Origin: Lutjanus erythropterus | Taxonomy: Eukaryota > Chordata > Actinopteri > Lutjaniformes > Lutjanidae | Reading direction: 5' to 3' | DNA length: 64,000 bases | NCBI GenBank assembly: GCA_020091685.1 | Contig: CM034607.1 | Span: 28,606,645-28,670,644 of the forward strand | Shown: piece after piece, positions 11,001-21,065 of the stretch | Layout of the letters: each line of letters begins with the position of its first letter | Position numbering within the stretch: the first letter of the stretch is position 1 | The notes under the pieces: generated by a model | What the model was told of the DNA's origin: nothing | What the model saw: the letters and a program-made list of their open reading frames with translations, nothing else | Databases searched by the model: none | Position numbers and translations under genes: made by a program

Positions 11001-14000
11001 CAGTGAAGAGTTTCAACACGGAAGCTAAGATAAGTATTGCTGTGGACAGGGTCAGCAGCAAAACGTATTTTAGCCACTTCTATGCTCTTATATTTTCACC
11101 ACTTTACCATGCTGTTGTAACAGTAAAACCGCCGTTAAAGGAACCAAATATCGCGCTCTCTTGCACAACCAGACTACCTTGGCAAAATCAGTAATTTTAC
11201 CTTAACAGAACACAGGAGTTGCTGGACTATTACCTTGATCTGGTATTTTGTTTGTGTGATTTTGATGAATGAAAATGAACCCTTTAAAGCATCAAAGTCC
11301 CAAACTAACACAAACAAACTAACTGATTGAAGCGGCGGCAGATCAGCAACTCACATGTTCTGCAAGGTAAAATGACTGATTGTCAAAGGAGTTTGGTTGC
11401 TTTGGAGAGAACAATATTTAACTTCACATAACAGCGGTTTCCTGTCAAAACAAGGCTGTGGTGAGCACTTCAAAAAATCCGAACTATGCATTTAAGCACC
11501 TTTATTAGGTGCTAAAAAATGTTTTTATCTCGTTGCACTGACCACGAAAAGCAGAAGTGCAGCTTGCAGGCTTCATTAGGTGTTAGAGGAACTCACCTGA
11601 GAGGAAGAGGGAACCAAAGAAGAGGAGGATCAGGGCACCCACGATGCATTTGTTCAACGAGAACCATGGCTTTTCCTCCTTCTTCTTCTCGGCCAGCTTG
11701 AACTCCACTTCCTCCTCCTCATCCTCCTCGTCTGATGTTCTTGGTCTCGGCGCGTCGAAGGGGGGGAAATTCCTCCTCCTCAGTCCATCATCAAAGCTGC
11801 TTGTGGCGCCCAAACTAAAACTGCTGGATGGCTCTGGGGGAGGAAGAGAAAAAGACACCATGAGCATGAAAAAGCGATGTCAAGACAGCAGAGAGCCGTC
11901 ACTTTTAATTTTGTACTTTTGTGAAGATGATGACATGGAGCCTAAAGTTAAACCACAGTGGCCCCCGAGCCACTTTAACAAATCATCTCGACATCTTTGG
12001 TTAGAAACGTGTCAGAACTACAGTTATTTCCAAAGTCATAATTATCTGCTGGCAGAGCGCCTCACGCAAATACCAAAAATCTGAGTGAATACATGAACAC
12101 AACAGAGTGTAAACAGCATGTGAAGAAAGGCTGACAAAAAGTCAGCGCTGCTCGTGGAAATGGTTGACATTTTCTCACTAAATTACAACAACAGTAATTT
12201 CATGCATGGGGGTTTCTTCATTTTCCCAGCAGGGTGTGCGCGTCCCTGTCAAGCTGATAAATCACTTTGCAGCTGCGAGCGTGACACAGATAAGGAACAT
12301 GTTAACCAATTCTTCTGCAAGAGGACTCTCATTTTCTGCTTTTATCCACTAGTGCTAATTACAACTTTTACTTTGCTCGAGGCTGAGTTACCAACAGTGC
12401 TAAGCTGTTAACTGCTGCAGAGCTTCAGACCCCCGGGGGCCCCTCAGAAGCCCTATGTTCACTGTGTGGAAGTTGGTTTATGGTTATATGATCAGTTGCA
12501 ACTTTGTCTGGGGATATGCACAAGTTAAGCACAACGTTAGAGGAGGAGATTTCATCAGAGATAAAGGAAACATGCACAGTTGAAATGCTCTTCACAGCAC
12601 TACAGCCGCTTTGACCTCTGTTGAAATTTCTGCTCTAGGCTGGAATAACTTAGTTTACTCATTTCACATTAACTGGAGTTAAAAATAATGCAGAATGCTC
12701 GCTGAACAAGTTAGTGCCTGTTTATGAGTCAGACGAAGTTGTGAATAATCTTTGATGAGGAGTAGATGTTTATAACAGTTAAACTGAGCAAAATGTTACT
12801 GGAGTTTGGCTGTGGAGGACTCAGTGTCAGTTGTTATCGACAGCGTTGTGCTCATCTTGTGCTCCTGCAGTGTCCCTGCAGCCTGCCTGAGCTCCCTCAG
12901 CTCTGGGGAGGAGCGGGAGGGGGGAAATAACTTCAACCATAGGTCGTACATTAAGTAGGATTTGGACTGCAGTACTCATTTTTGGACGCGCAATTGCCAC
13001 ATATTGCTCATTTAAGTAGACTTGGCATCCTGTGTAATCCTGTTTAATCATGTTACCGCGAAGCAAATCTGTGGCCATGAATTATTCCAGCGTTGCAAAA
13101 TGGTACATAATGCACAGAGAATGACAGGAATGTAGGTTTAGTAAGATTTTTTGCTCTTCTAGTCAGGATTTTACTGCAGAAAGGACTCTGCTGTGCATTT
13201 CTCAACACTAACTGGAAGACCAGGTGTTCAGAAATGATGGATTATTTGTTTCATTGGTTTTGCTCTTTTGCATCTTACTGATTTATTGTTATATAAGCTT
13301 CTTGTCTGACTTTTGTTGTTTTCAGATAACAAGATATCTCAATAATTACTGTCCAAATTGTCATGGGTGTGCAGTAAAATGAACATTTCTGTCTGTAGGA
13401 GCAGCTAACAGAAGGCAGAGACTTTGTCTTGTTGAAGGACCGTACACACAAATTTAGAAGGAATCAGCGTGATTGATCCACTGCATCTATTAAACCTTGT
13501 TCAGACTGCCAGCCCAAATACAGTATGTTTTTCAGCGGATCCAGATTATATCCAGATTGATCTTTACAAATTTCCACCTCAAAGCCACACTTGGAGGAGG
13601 TTTGAAATGCAATTCTAATCAGGATTCTACAGATGCATCTCAGTCGGGATGCTCTGGCAACTCAAATCGCATTTCAAATTGTCCTCTGCGTGACTCGTAA
13701 TGTGACACGCAACAAAGACGTCAAATCGGCAGCTGAGCAGAATCCATGCTGCTGCTGGCAGCAGGGTTCCAGCCTCCTTTTTCATGGTCAAATTCAAGCA
13801 CTTTCAAGCATCATCAAGGTGCATTTTCAAGCTTTTCGTGCACCTCACAACTGTGGTAAATTACATATTATGTACAAAATTAAATTAATTAAATTATTAC
13901 TTTCACTTCTTTGTTCTAAATCAGATGTTATTGTGCTATAAACAACCACAGCATTTTACAGAGTGGTGACAAATTAAAGGAAAATAAAGCAAATTTTTCG

Positions 14001-17000
14001 TGTTTTTAAAATGCTCCATCAGAGGATTTCTTTATCTAAAAAGCGAGCTACACAGTCAGATGGTGATTTGTTAAGCAGTTTCAAGCACTTTTCAAACCTT
14101 GAAAATATTTCATTAAAATTCAAGTGTTTTCAAGGATTTCCAGCACCCGTAAGAACACTGTCGCAGAGCGGCTTCCGTATGGGCAACATGCATAGATACT
14201 GATGTCCACGTGTGCCACATCAGCCCCATACAGACAGGCTGTCTGAACACACAAATCTGATCTGATCACTAGCAAATAACAGCGTGGACAGTCGGGCTGC
14301 GTCCAAAAATTCAAAAGTAACCTGCTTTTCAGTACGCTAAAACAGCATGTGAGATTTTATTAGTGTGTCTGAAACCTCAGTATGAAATCAATATTAGGAG
14401 AAGTAAATACTGTATCCAGGGAAATATTGCAGTGTGCAAGCACTGGACGCTCTGCCGGCAAAATTATTCCCACAATGCACTGCGATAGCAATGACAAAAA
14501 CAGAAATTTAACAGACGAAGGTGGACAGCGACCAACGCTGGTCTGTGTAACGTCAGTAACGCTCCAATATGAATGTAAGTAAGATTTCACTTATATGATG
14601 TATATTCACATCATATACAGTTATTAAATTAATTCATTGTTGGTACAGGTTACCATGGTCACATGTATCCAACCAGAGAGGAGGCTCAGAAAGTGTTGAA
14701 CACACTGAGCAGTGCATCCTAAGAGTGCACACTTTGGGTGTGTAGTGTATAGTGCATTCATACACATCATCTGTTTTAAATAGCTAAATTGAGAAACAGT
14801 TTTGATTTGAAGTCTGAGCGAAGACTTAAAGCAGCTGTTCCAAACTTTATGAGAATACTGATTGATGACATCTACATTTCCTCCTGATATATCATCATAA
14901 ATATTCCTGTACCTTCTTCTTCTTCTCTCTCTTCCTGAGTCACTGTCTCAGGAGGCTCCATCTCCTCCTGTTCAACTGCTGCCTCGCCCTCCTCCTCCTC
15001 CTCCTCCTCCTCTGCCTCCTCGGCCTCCACTGAGCCCACAGTCTCTGGTGCAGGACGCTCATCGATGGGGCTTTCTGTCGCCAGGCTCTCTGGCTCCTGG
15101 CTTGGCGGCGGCTCTGTAACTTCAGGAGCGAAGCTGATATCACCCTCAACGTGAGAGGGAGCAGCGGCGGCTGTGAGGGTCTCTGTGGGGATGTTGACCT
15201 CAGGTTCAGCATTGAAGGCAGGACTCTCCTCAGCAGGAATCAGACCGACATCAGCAGGCGTTTCGAGCTCTTGTTCTGCAGAGACGGGGATCTCAGTGAG
15301 GGGAGGAGCGGAGCAGGACTCCTCCGGCTCCACCGGAAGGAGTTCAGCAGCAGGGATATCGAGCGGAGCCCCTAAATCCATGTTGGTGACAAAGGGCGTG
15401 GCTCCGAGGTGCTCGTTGTCACTGGGAGAGGTGGTTACGATGTCATGGATGACTGGAGGCTGACTCTCCAGGTCGACGTCTGGAGAATCAAGAAGGTTGG
15501 GTGGAAGAGGACTTATTCTGGTGGGACTGGAAGGGATTGGACCCATGCTGGACTCTGGGGACGTCTCCTGACACACCTAGAAATCAGGATAGAAAGGAAA
15601 AAACTACTTTGGTATCATCTTTTTGTGATCATCATCGCAATCAAGGTGTTATTTTGTGATAGAGCGCTATGATTTTGTTTTTCTGTTCATCCATTTTCAC
15701 TTAGTCTGTCTTGACTACAGTACTTTTCTTGGATTTAATGACATCCTGTGCTGCAAAGAGTGACAGTTTGAAGAGAACTGGTCTCATCTTCTCACTTTGT
15801 TCTGAGAGTAGCCACTGGCATAGCAGGACTAAGGCAGCTGCAGTTTTTTCCAATCATCTTACTGAAAACCCAACATCGGATGTGACTAAAAGCATCACAC
15901 TCACCTGAGGCATATTTCGAGACATATTTCACCCTGTAAGGTTCTTATCCTGCATTCAAGAGAAGGGTTGAGCATCGAAAAGTCAGTTCCAATACAGCAC
16001 CGGTTTCTATATATTATATTATATTTATTTAGACGTAAAAGTAAACTTTAAACTGTTAACAGTAAATATATTAATAAATTCCAAGTCCAAATTTATCTTA
16101 GCAATGACAAAAGCCGTCCTTCAACTGCGTCAACAGTCATTTTGTGCTTCTTTTCTTTAAAAAAAAAGTATCGGTTAAGGCACCTTTTAGGTACTTGTGT
16201 CGTTTTAAAGTATCGTTGTAGCACCAATACTGGAAAAAAAAAAGCAGGAAATTCCAGGAAAATGACTTCCCAACTGGGAAAATTCACGAGTGCCCCCTCA
16301 AAGTTGGAACATCTGTGAAGTCTGTGAAAATTTTGGTACGCTGCCTGCTGAGTTTTTGTCTGATGCACACAGAAACATGGCTGTCATTATATCAAATTTC
16401 CACCGCACATTTATTGTGTCAAATTCATCTTAAACTTTGTTTCTTGTGCATTTTGTTTCTTTTTAGGCAAATGAATTACACTTAATGAATGTAGGGAGGT
16501 GGAGAGAGAGTCTGTCACGACAACTGTACAAAAGGTGAAAAAAAAAAAGCAATTTGACTTAATGGATTATGAAAAGGTGTGTATGGGTGAGTGGGGGGGC
16601 AAGAAGGGAAAGAAACGGACGTTATTTAAGAGCAGTATGTTTGATTATTTACACATTATTACAGCGGTTCAGGATTTCAGTTTCCAGAGGCTTTAAAAGC
16701 TCATGAAGGCACCGAAGGTGGATGAACGACTTCCCAACTCGGGAAAAGGGACCATCTGAGGCGAAACATGAGAATGCAAAATTAAACATGGAGGCAAAAC
16801 GGTAATCCAGCTGTTCTTGATTCTGAGGTGTTGGCCAAAAAGGTGAGTATATAAAGTTGATGTGACAGATCTGAAAGGTGTTCAGTCAAACTCAGCTGCT
16901 CATATACTGACTGTCATCTTCATACTGATGTTCTTTATTGATCTAACTTGTGCTCTGATTATTGATGATTATTGCAGTTTATTGTGCACTAACCTGATGA

Positions 17001-18566
17001 CCTTCTTCAGACAGGACAGTTTCCACAGAAATGTCACTTGGTTTGAACTCCGCAGCAGCTCCTGAAATAACAGTCACACGATGTCAAAACTAAAATATGA
17101 CACCAGACAACAGATTTAAAAGCAAATGTTGATCCAATATTCGAGTCACACTCCTGGCCGGCAGCCACTGGTCTCGGCTTGTCAGTACCTGTCACCTCCT
17201 CGGAGAGACTCGGGACGTCGCCCAAGCTCTCGGTGCCGTCGTCGACTGGCCCGACATTCTCAACAGCAGCCTCCTGCGGAGTGAGAGGAGAGATCAGGCT
17301 TCAGCACTGACAGCACCCACATCAGTAACACCGACCTTGACATTTACAGCACGCTAATACAGGCATGCAAGCACACGCACCGAAGCTTTGGTTAACAAAC
17401 AACAATATTTCTTTTCATCTATCACTGTGATTAAATCATGGGTTTTTGGCTTTTTTTCTTGTGACACGCCATTTTGTTGACTTAATCCAATATAAAGAAG
17501 GCAGTGAGTCTGATTTCACTCAGTTTTCTTTTCTGAATTACTGCATAATAGCAGCTAAAATCACTGAACATCCACTATCAAATATGATTATCATATAATT
17601 CTCCATTCCTAAAATTATATATACTCAGCTGTCACATTTAGTTCACCTTCACTGATATAAATAACGGTTGAAGAAAAGTATGTTCTACTATCTCTCAGTA
17701 GAACAGAACACAATTCAGCATCAGCTCATACTACAGAAATACCATTACCATCACATTAAACAACACGTTTCAACAAATACTGTACACTACAGCCTTGTGA
17801 CGGAAGGATTTTCTGCAGGACTGCTGTCTTAAACTGCATTAGTTCTTATTAGGTGTGCCTAATAATCTGGAAAATAAGTGTATATTTATATCTGAGGAGG
17901 ATTTTGTGGTTATTATAATATAAGGCTTTTGTCCTTAATGCTCCAATTCAACACAGACATGCAGAACAGCAGTGATGGAAGAAGTATTTTAGGTATTTTA
18001 CTTAAACAAAAGTACTAATACCACAATGAGAAAATACTCCAGACCAAATAAAAGCCATGCATTCAAAATCTTATTTAATTAAAAGTATGCAAGTATTCTC
18101 AGAAAACTTTAAAGTATTAAAAGTAAAAGTGCTCATTCTGCAGTAGAAAGGTATCTGTCAGTGTTTTACTAGTATGAATGATATGTTTGGATTATTATCA
18201 CTGCTGCATTAATGTGTATGTTGCATTTTACTGCTGTAGATGTTTAAAGTTGGTCTGTTGTCGGTTAGTTTAATCTGCAGCAATGCATCATATTCTAGGA
18301 GGATATCATATGTTAGCAGCGTCATTCACCACCATTTTATCATGATGGGAAACTTTGAATTCTAAGTCCAGATGTGCCACATTTCAAATGATCCTGTAAT
18401 CATGAGCAAGTGAGACAACCATCCTCTAAATGATTTCCAGGCACACGGGGCTCGCAGCAGAGTTTCCTGATCATGTGTTTCTGTGTTGTCTCACCTCGGG
18501 GGAGAGGAGGGTCCAGCTGTTGGTGGAGGAGCCAGTGCTGCCTGTGCTGTTGCTGTTGTCAGACAT
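3979..18566 (-). CDS. pbxip1: pbxip1: PBX homeobox-interacting protein 1 (HPIP), nine coding exons
   Basis: Coding exons, in transcript order, are 18566-18495, 17273-17189, 17061-16994, 15576-14913, 11833-11597, 7968-7931, 6548-6453, 6292-6112 and 5048-3979. All junctions are GT-AG and every phase joins, giving 836 residues (human PBXIP1 is about 731). Visible features: SWTLLSPE near residue 17; a long acidic Ser/Pro/Glu region (76-330); FDDGLRRR just after 310; one membrane segment (about 359-376); coiled coils (about 389-542); a Trp/Lys/Glu repeat region (592-667); a His/Gln tract (675-704); and a C-terminal domain starting GCSSVDDCAAREGL at 725. This domain order is that of PBXIP1. Known role: the mammalian protein binds PBX homeodomain proteins and oestrogen receptors and associates with the cytoskeleton. 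The paralogue CCPG1 is an ER-phagy receptor. The adjacent cks1b favours PBXIP1 over CCPG1. Teleosts may carry two copies, so the a/b suffix is left open. Confidence 0.9.
4378..4467 (-). repeat. His/Gln-coding tract in pbxip1 exon 9
   Basis: The plus strand is a (ggt/gat/gtt)-rich near-repeat. On the coding strand it gives about thirty residues dominated by His and Gln, including seven consecutive His. Human PBXIP1 has a His run too, but at its extreme C-terminus. Here the run precedes the conserved C-terminal domain. Confidence 0.85.
5049..6111 (-). other. pbxip1 intron 8
   Basis: AT-rich intron. It holds a (TTTG)n stretch near 5261-5280 and no other structure that I recognise. The small plus-strand frames at 5371-5742 and 5868-6328 have no domain. 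Confidence 0.6.
6112..6292 (-). CDS. pbxip1: pbxip1 coding exon 8, coiled coil
   Basis: Heptad-rich sequence (KEELDAALKAV, then ENENAKLKEELASLPELK, then LESLRARVTELSQLE) before donor gtacga. The acceptor is a tandem: cag at 6293 or 6287, six nt apart, both in frame, so isoforms with or without Ser-Gln are possible. Confidence 0.85.
6453..6548 (-). CDS. pbxip1: pbxip1 coding exon 7, start of coiled coil
   Basis: Thirty-two codons containing MKELLDKLTQENQQITQLEA, closely matching the LLDKLAKENQ motif at the start of the coiled coil in PBXIP1/CCPG1 proteins. Acceptor caatccag, donor gtcagt. Phase zero on both sides. Confidence 0.88.
6549..7930 (-). other. pbxip1 intron 6
   Basis: AT-rich, apparently unique intronic sequence. 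I see no coding segment, and the flanking exon phases need none. Confidence 0.5.
7931..7968 (-). CDS. pbxip1: pbxip1 coding exon 6 (38 nt micro-exon)
   Basis: Acceptor ctctgacag and donor gtctgt enclose FDGYDHDGEQSQ. Its phase (two bases in, zero out) is exactly what exons 5 and 7 require, which is the main support for so short an exon. It is the segment just C-terminal to the membrane helix. Confidence 0.65.
8773..8836. repeat. GAGAA/GAGAG purine microsatellite
   Basis: A continuous plus-strand polypurine run of gagaa and gagag pentamers. Such mirror-symmetric purine tracts can form triplex DNA and are often length-polymorphic. Confidence 0.9.
9479..9918. mobile_element. Possible MITE in pbxip1 intron 5
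   Basis: The left end gctgcgttcaggacggtgtt and the right end, read in reverse complement as agctacgttccagacagctt, match at most positions. The interior (ggaagtcggagttttccc) resembles common teleost dispersed repeats. No exact target duplication is seen. Confidence 0.35.
10069..10108. repeat. Short ACAAATTAAT decamer repeat
   Basis: About four consecutive copies of a ten-base unit, nearly perfect. Confidence 0.8.
11597..11833 (-). CDS. pbxip1: pbxip1 coding exon 5, membrane-segment exon
   Basis: Seventy-eight codons. FDDGLRRRNF corresponds to the MEGLRRRRG motif of human PBXIP1. An acidic run (SDEEDEEEE) and a Lys/Glu stretch precede WFSLNKCIVGALILLFFGS, a clear single hydrophobic helix matching SLNMCLLGALVLL in the human protein. 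Acceptor cctcccccag, donor gtgagt. Confidence 0.9.
11834..14912 (-). other. pbxip1 intron 4
   Basis: An intron that is mostly unremarkable apart from the 399-bp MITE at 13762-14160. No exon-like segment with matching phase was found. Confidence 0.5.
13762..14160. mobile_element. hAT-like MITE (CAGGGTTC termini) in pbxip1 intron 4
   Basis: It begins cagggttccagcctcc and ends agcacccgtaagaacactg, whose reverse complement begins cagtgttctt, so the ends are CAG(G/T)GTTC inverted termini. Both arms carry repeated ttcaagcactttcaag and cttgaaaatattt motifs. I recognise this as a widespread teleost MITE type. The flanking bases do not show a clean 8-bp duplication. Confidence 0.6.
14913..15576 (-). 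CDS. pbxip1: pbxip1 coding exon 4, large acidic exon
   Basis: It encodes 221 residues rich in Pro, Glu, Ser and Thr, beginning VCQETSPESS after acceptor gatttctag and ending in a Glu-rich run before gtacag. A block of eight consecutive Glu is coded by a GAG/GAA repeat (about 14989-15013), a likely length polymorphism. It is predicted disordered and lies on the cytosolic side if the topology resembles CCPG1. Little of it is alignable by eye with mammals except the composition. Confidence 0.8.
15577..16993 (-). other. pbxip1 intron 3
   Basis: An intron with two A-rich low-complexity patches (16148-16168, 16224-16244) and two similar segments containing gacttcccaactggg-type sequence (about 16262 and 16727). 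No coding signal. Confidence 0.5.
16994..17061 (-). CDS. pbxip1: pbxip1 coding exon 3
   Basis: Acceptor ttatttcag, donor gttagt. A short 68-nt exon encoding AAAEFKPSDISVETVLSEEG followed by HQ, acidic like its neighbours. The phase fits exons 2 and 4 exactly. Confidence 0.75.
17189..17273 (-). CDS. pbxip1: pbxip1 coding exon 2
   Basis: Flanked by acceptor ccgcag and donor gtactg. It encodes 28 residues (EAAVENVGPVDDG through LSEEVT) plus one base that completes Gly with exon 3. An alternative donor 7 nt earlier (GAG|GTGACA) would break the phase, so it is not used in this model. Confidence 0.75.
17274..18494 (-). other. pbxip1 intron 1
   Basis: An intron whose left half appears unique and whose right half holds a dispersed repeat (17970-18330). 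Confidence 0.5.
17970..18330. repeat. Dispersed AGTACT/TTAAAAGTA repeat, partial copy
   Basis: It begins agtgatggaagaagtatttt, then acttaaacaaaagtactaat and accacaatgagaaaatactc, and reaches aatgcatcatattct. This is the first half of a widespread percomorph repeat. The second half is missing. Related copies lie at 20373-21065, 53690-53835 and 61322-62131. Confidence 0.55.
18495..18566 (-). CDS. pbxip1: pbxip1 coding exon 1 (start)
   Basis: Twenty-four codons, beginning at an ATG with G at -3 and ending CCCGAG before GTGAGA. The peptide is Ser/Asn/Thr-rich and ends NSWTLLSPE, resembling the first exon of CCPG1 (Ser/Asp-rich, then GWTVI). The upstream in-frame ATG at 18677 is less likely: a good acceptor (cctgcag, ending at 18573) sits 6 nt before the chosen ATG, implying a separate 5' UTR exon. 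Confidence 0.8.
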
Positions 18567-19367
18567 CGCCCTCTGCAGGCTCAACGTGGCACAGCACGGT
18601 GCAGATTCAGCTTTATGATATTCTGCAGACGACGACAGAAACAACGTGTCTTCATTGAACATGCCTGATGCACACACTGCACGTCATGTGGGAGTTAACG
18701 GAATCATGCAGATGTAATAATCTGACTGCAACTTGTTTGGTAGTGTAGATAAACATAAGCTAACACCAAAATTAAGAGTATGCACAATTCTTAACATAAA
18801 AATACACGTAAAATGACAAACTGTGCGTTATTTTCTGCAGGATAATGTTGATAAATGTGTAAATAGTGGTCTAAGAGGACACAACTGTGCAATTACACTG
18901 CAGTTTGGGACCTAATTCACCGTACGCACGGGATAAAGACCAGATTGTCGTTGATACGAGTTATGTAACGGTGTGGTGGCATCCATAATATACTGCTGCG
19001 CAGTTAAACAAAGGCTTTAGTCACTAGAAACAGGACTCTCCCGATTGCATTCACCACCGCTGCTATTTCCAGCCAACCATTCATTCAGATCCATGCATCC
19101 ACTCAATCTGTGTGGCTGTTAAATTACCAAAAATGGTCAAACCCCAGACACGAGCAGTTCATTGATCCTGAAAAGAGCAAACAAATGGTTTATACTCACT
19201 TGTCGACAACACTGTGCTCGCTAAGCCTCTGTTTTGTGCGTTTAAGAAACAAATTTCAGGGGCTATGGTTGTTGTAGCAACCAAATTAAAGGTTCATTCA
19301 TGATGGTAAACAAAGAATGGTAGGCTGAACGGTCCAAAGTAGAAGAGAACCCCGGACCCACAATTGA

Positions 19368-19377
19368 TCTCGCGAGA
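19368..19377. promoter_or_regulatory. TCTCGCGAGA palindrome, copy 1
   Basis: A perfect ten-base palindrome, the CGCG core-promoter element found in vertebrate CpG-island promoters and bound by BANP when unmethylated. It lies inside the TIR-bounded element. Function here is inferred. Confidence 0.55.
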
Positions 19378-19519
19378 GTGAACATTTTACTCGACATATA
19401 ATCATTCCCTAACCCTAAACAGGAGGTTTCTGTCTCTAAATCGACCTAGATGTTAATCAGACCATTGTCACATGTTAAAACATAATTATTTTGTACAGGG
19501 TACGCAATAAAGTAACAAA

Positions 19520-19529
19520 TCTCGCGAGA
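19520..19529. promoter_or_regulatory. TCTCGCGAGA palindrome, copy 2
   Basis: A second perfect copy, 152 bp from the first and near the opposite end of the same element. In the relative at 43.5 kb the two corresponding sites are decayed (tctcattgga and tctcgcaaga). Confidence 0.55.
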
Positions 19530-19569
19530 GTTTCCCAAATTTTAGGTTCCCTTCTAGACACAATCCCAT

Positions 19570-19940
19570 TCCCACTCTTCCGCGTTCTCACTCAGGCCCA
19601 ACTGTGCGCCAGCGCTTCAAACACCTGCTCCGCTCTACAAAATTAAACGCAAAGAAAAAGGTTTATTTACCCCACTTGCTCACACCTCAGTCGATCGTTG
19701 TTTTTTTCCTTCAAAACGTTTTATTGTTTTTTTAGTATGAACAACGCTCCTCTCTTCCCGTGAACTTGGGAACTTTGGGAATTCCAAGCTGCGTCACGTC
19801 AACCAACGCGCCGTCCGTCCAATGGGATTTCAGCAAAGGCTACGCAGCTCCCGCCCCCGAACAAACGCGGGGCCAATCACATAAAAGTGTCGTGTCAGGC
19901 AAACGACGCACATCCCAGCGTGATTGACGCGCGCAGGTGA
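19570..19940 (-). promoter_or_regulatory. CpG-rich block, likely pbxip1 promoter region
   Basis: This stretch is clearly richer in CG dinucleotides than its surroundings (cgcgttctc, gcgccagcgc, acgcgccgtccgtcc, acgacgcac, gacgcgcgc). It has CCAAT at 19819 and 19873, a GC box cccgccccc near 19850 and cgtcacgtcaa near 19794. It is about 1 kb upstream of the pbxip1 start codon, which fits a first non-coding exon near 19.1-19.8 kb. The exact start site cannot be seen. Confidence 0.45.
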
Positions 19941-20004
19941 CAGAGACGCTGGGTTTTAATAATACAACTTCATGTGTGAACCGAAGCCTGAGGATTCATG
20001 CGTG

Positions 20005-20032
20005 CACACACACACATATATATATATACACA
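20005..20032. repeat. (CA)n(TA)n microsatellite
   Basis: A short compound dinucleotide repeat. Confidence 0.85.
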
Positions 20033-20372
20033 GCAGGGAGAGTCTGGCTGGACCAGCCGCTCACTGACACGTCGGCAGAGTTATATTTGAACTGCGGGAC
20101 TTACCAGAGCGGACAGCCCCTTCACTCCAGTTGCTCCAGTGTGGACATTAGTTTCATCATCTGTCTCCTTTCTTCTAAAATTAAAATGTTTTCTGAGAGG
20201 CACATTTACATTCACACGTCTGCATATCTGAAATGAGAAAACACACAAACATACACAATTAAAGAGAACTGGAATTCACATTTCTCCACATACATGCAGT
20301 ACCAGTGTAAAGCTGCTCCTAAATGACAGTAAATGTCTTATATCATTTATGTATATTATTACTGACGCACAG

Positions 20373-21065
20373 AAATGGAAAGCAACTAAATACATTTACA
20401 CAAGCACTGTACCGAAGTACAAATTTGTGGTACTTGAGTATTTCTGTTTTGTGCAACTTTATACTTCTCAGACGAAAACATTGGACTTTTTACTCCACTA
20501 CATTTTTCTTACAACTTAAGTTACCAGTTGCATTTCAGATTACATTTTTACAAGTAACTCCAAATGCAACTGAAGTTCACTCACACACCCCCACAAACAC
20601 ACACACACGCACACACTTATGTGTTTATGTAGGCTATGTTATGTAAGTATACAGTATACATATATACATATGTAATGTACTTCTATTTGTACTTTTGATG
20701 CTGATATTTATTGCCAGAAAATTACATTTTGATACTTAAGTACCTTTAATATCAGATTTTGGTCACTCAAGTACCATTCAGGTGTCTTTGACGTTTATTA
20801 CAGTAATATTTTAGCCTGATATCTTTACTTTTACTCAAGTATGACTGTTAGGTACTGTGTTTATGATAGAACAATGCATCGAAATTTTGAGCTGATCATA
20901 TTTTTTGTATGTGACATCTGTAAACAATCTGCAAAGTTATGAGTCACTGTCAAAAGTAAATAATACTTAATAAAAGAAAGAAAAGTAGTGGGAGTATACA
21001 GTACTATCGACAGGAAAGGGCCTCAAAAATAGTATTCAGTACTTCAGCTGAGTAAATGTGCTTAG
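20373..21065. repeat. Dispersed AGTAC/TTACTTTTAC repeat
   Basis: It starts ggaaagcaactaaatacatt, with tggtacttgagtatttctgt and actttttactccactacatt inside, and ends among cagtacttcagctgagtaaa. It is the same family as 17970-18330, in the opposite orientation. An internal CA/ATATAC-rich stretch (20580-20672) looks expanded. Confidence 0.55.

Larger units (their letters stand above)
7969..11596 (-). other. pbxip1 intron 5
   Basis: A long intron containing a purine microsatellite (8773-8836), a possible MITE (9479-9918) and a short decamer repeat (10069-10108). An imperfect direct repeat, ttattttgcgc followed by atatccaggtca, occurs at about 8865 and 9364. No exon is needed by phase. Confidence 0.5.
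19334..19561. mobile_element. TIR-bounded element carrying two TCTCGCGAGA motifs
   Basis: The left end reads agtagaagagaacccc. The right end ggttcccttctagacac is close to its reverse complement. A shorter relative with the same ends lies at 43487-43598. The length is about 228 bp with no reading frame. It sits 5' of pbxip1, between the gene and the CpG-rich block. Confidence 0.5.

Noticed and set aside
18567-18677. Upstream in-frame ATG at 18677 as the pbxip1 start
   Set aside because: The added residues (MCASGMFNEDTLF) do not resemble PBXIP1/CCPG1 N-termini, and a splice acceptor directly before the downstream ATG explains this as intron or UTR.
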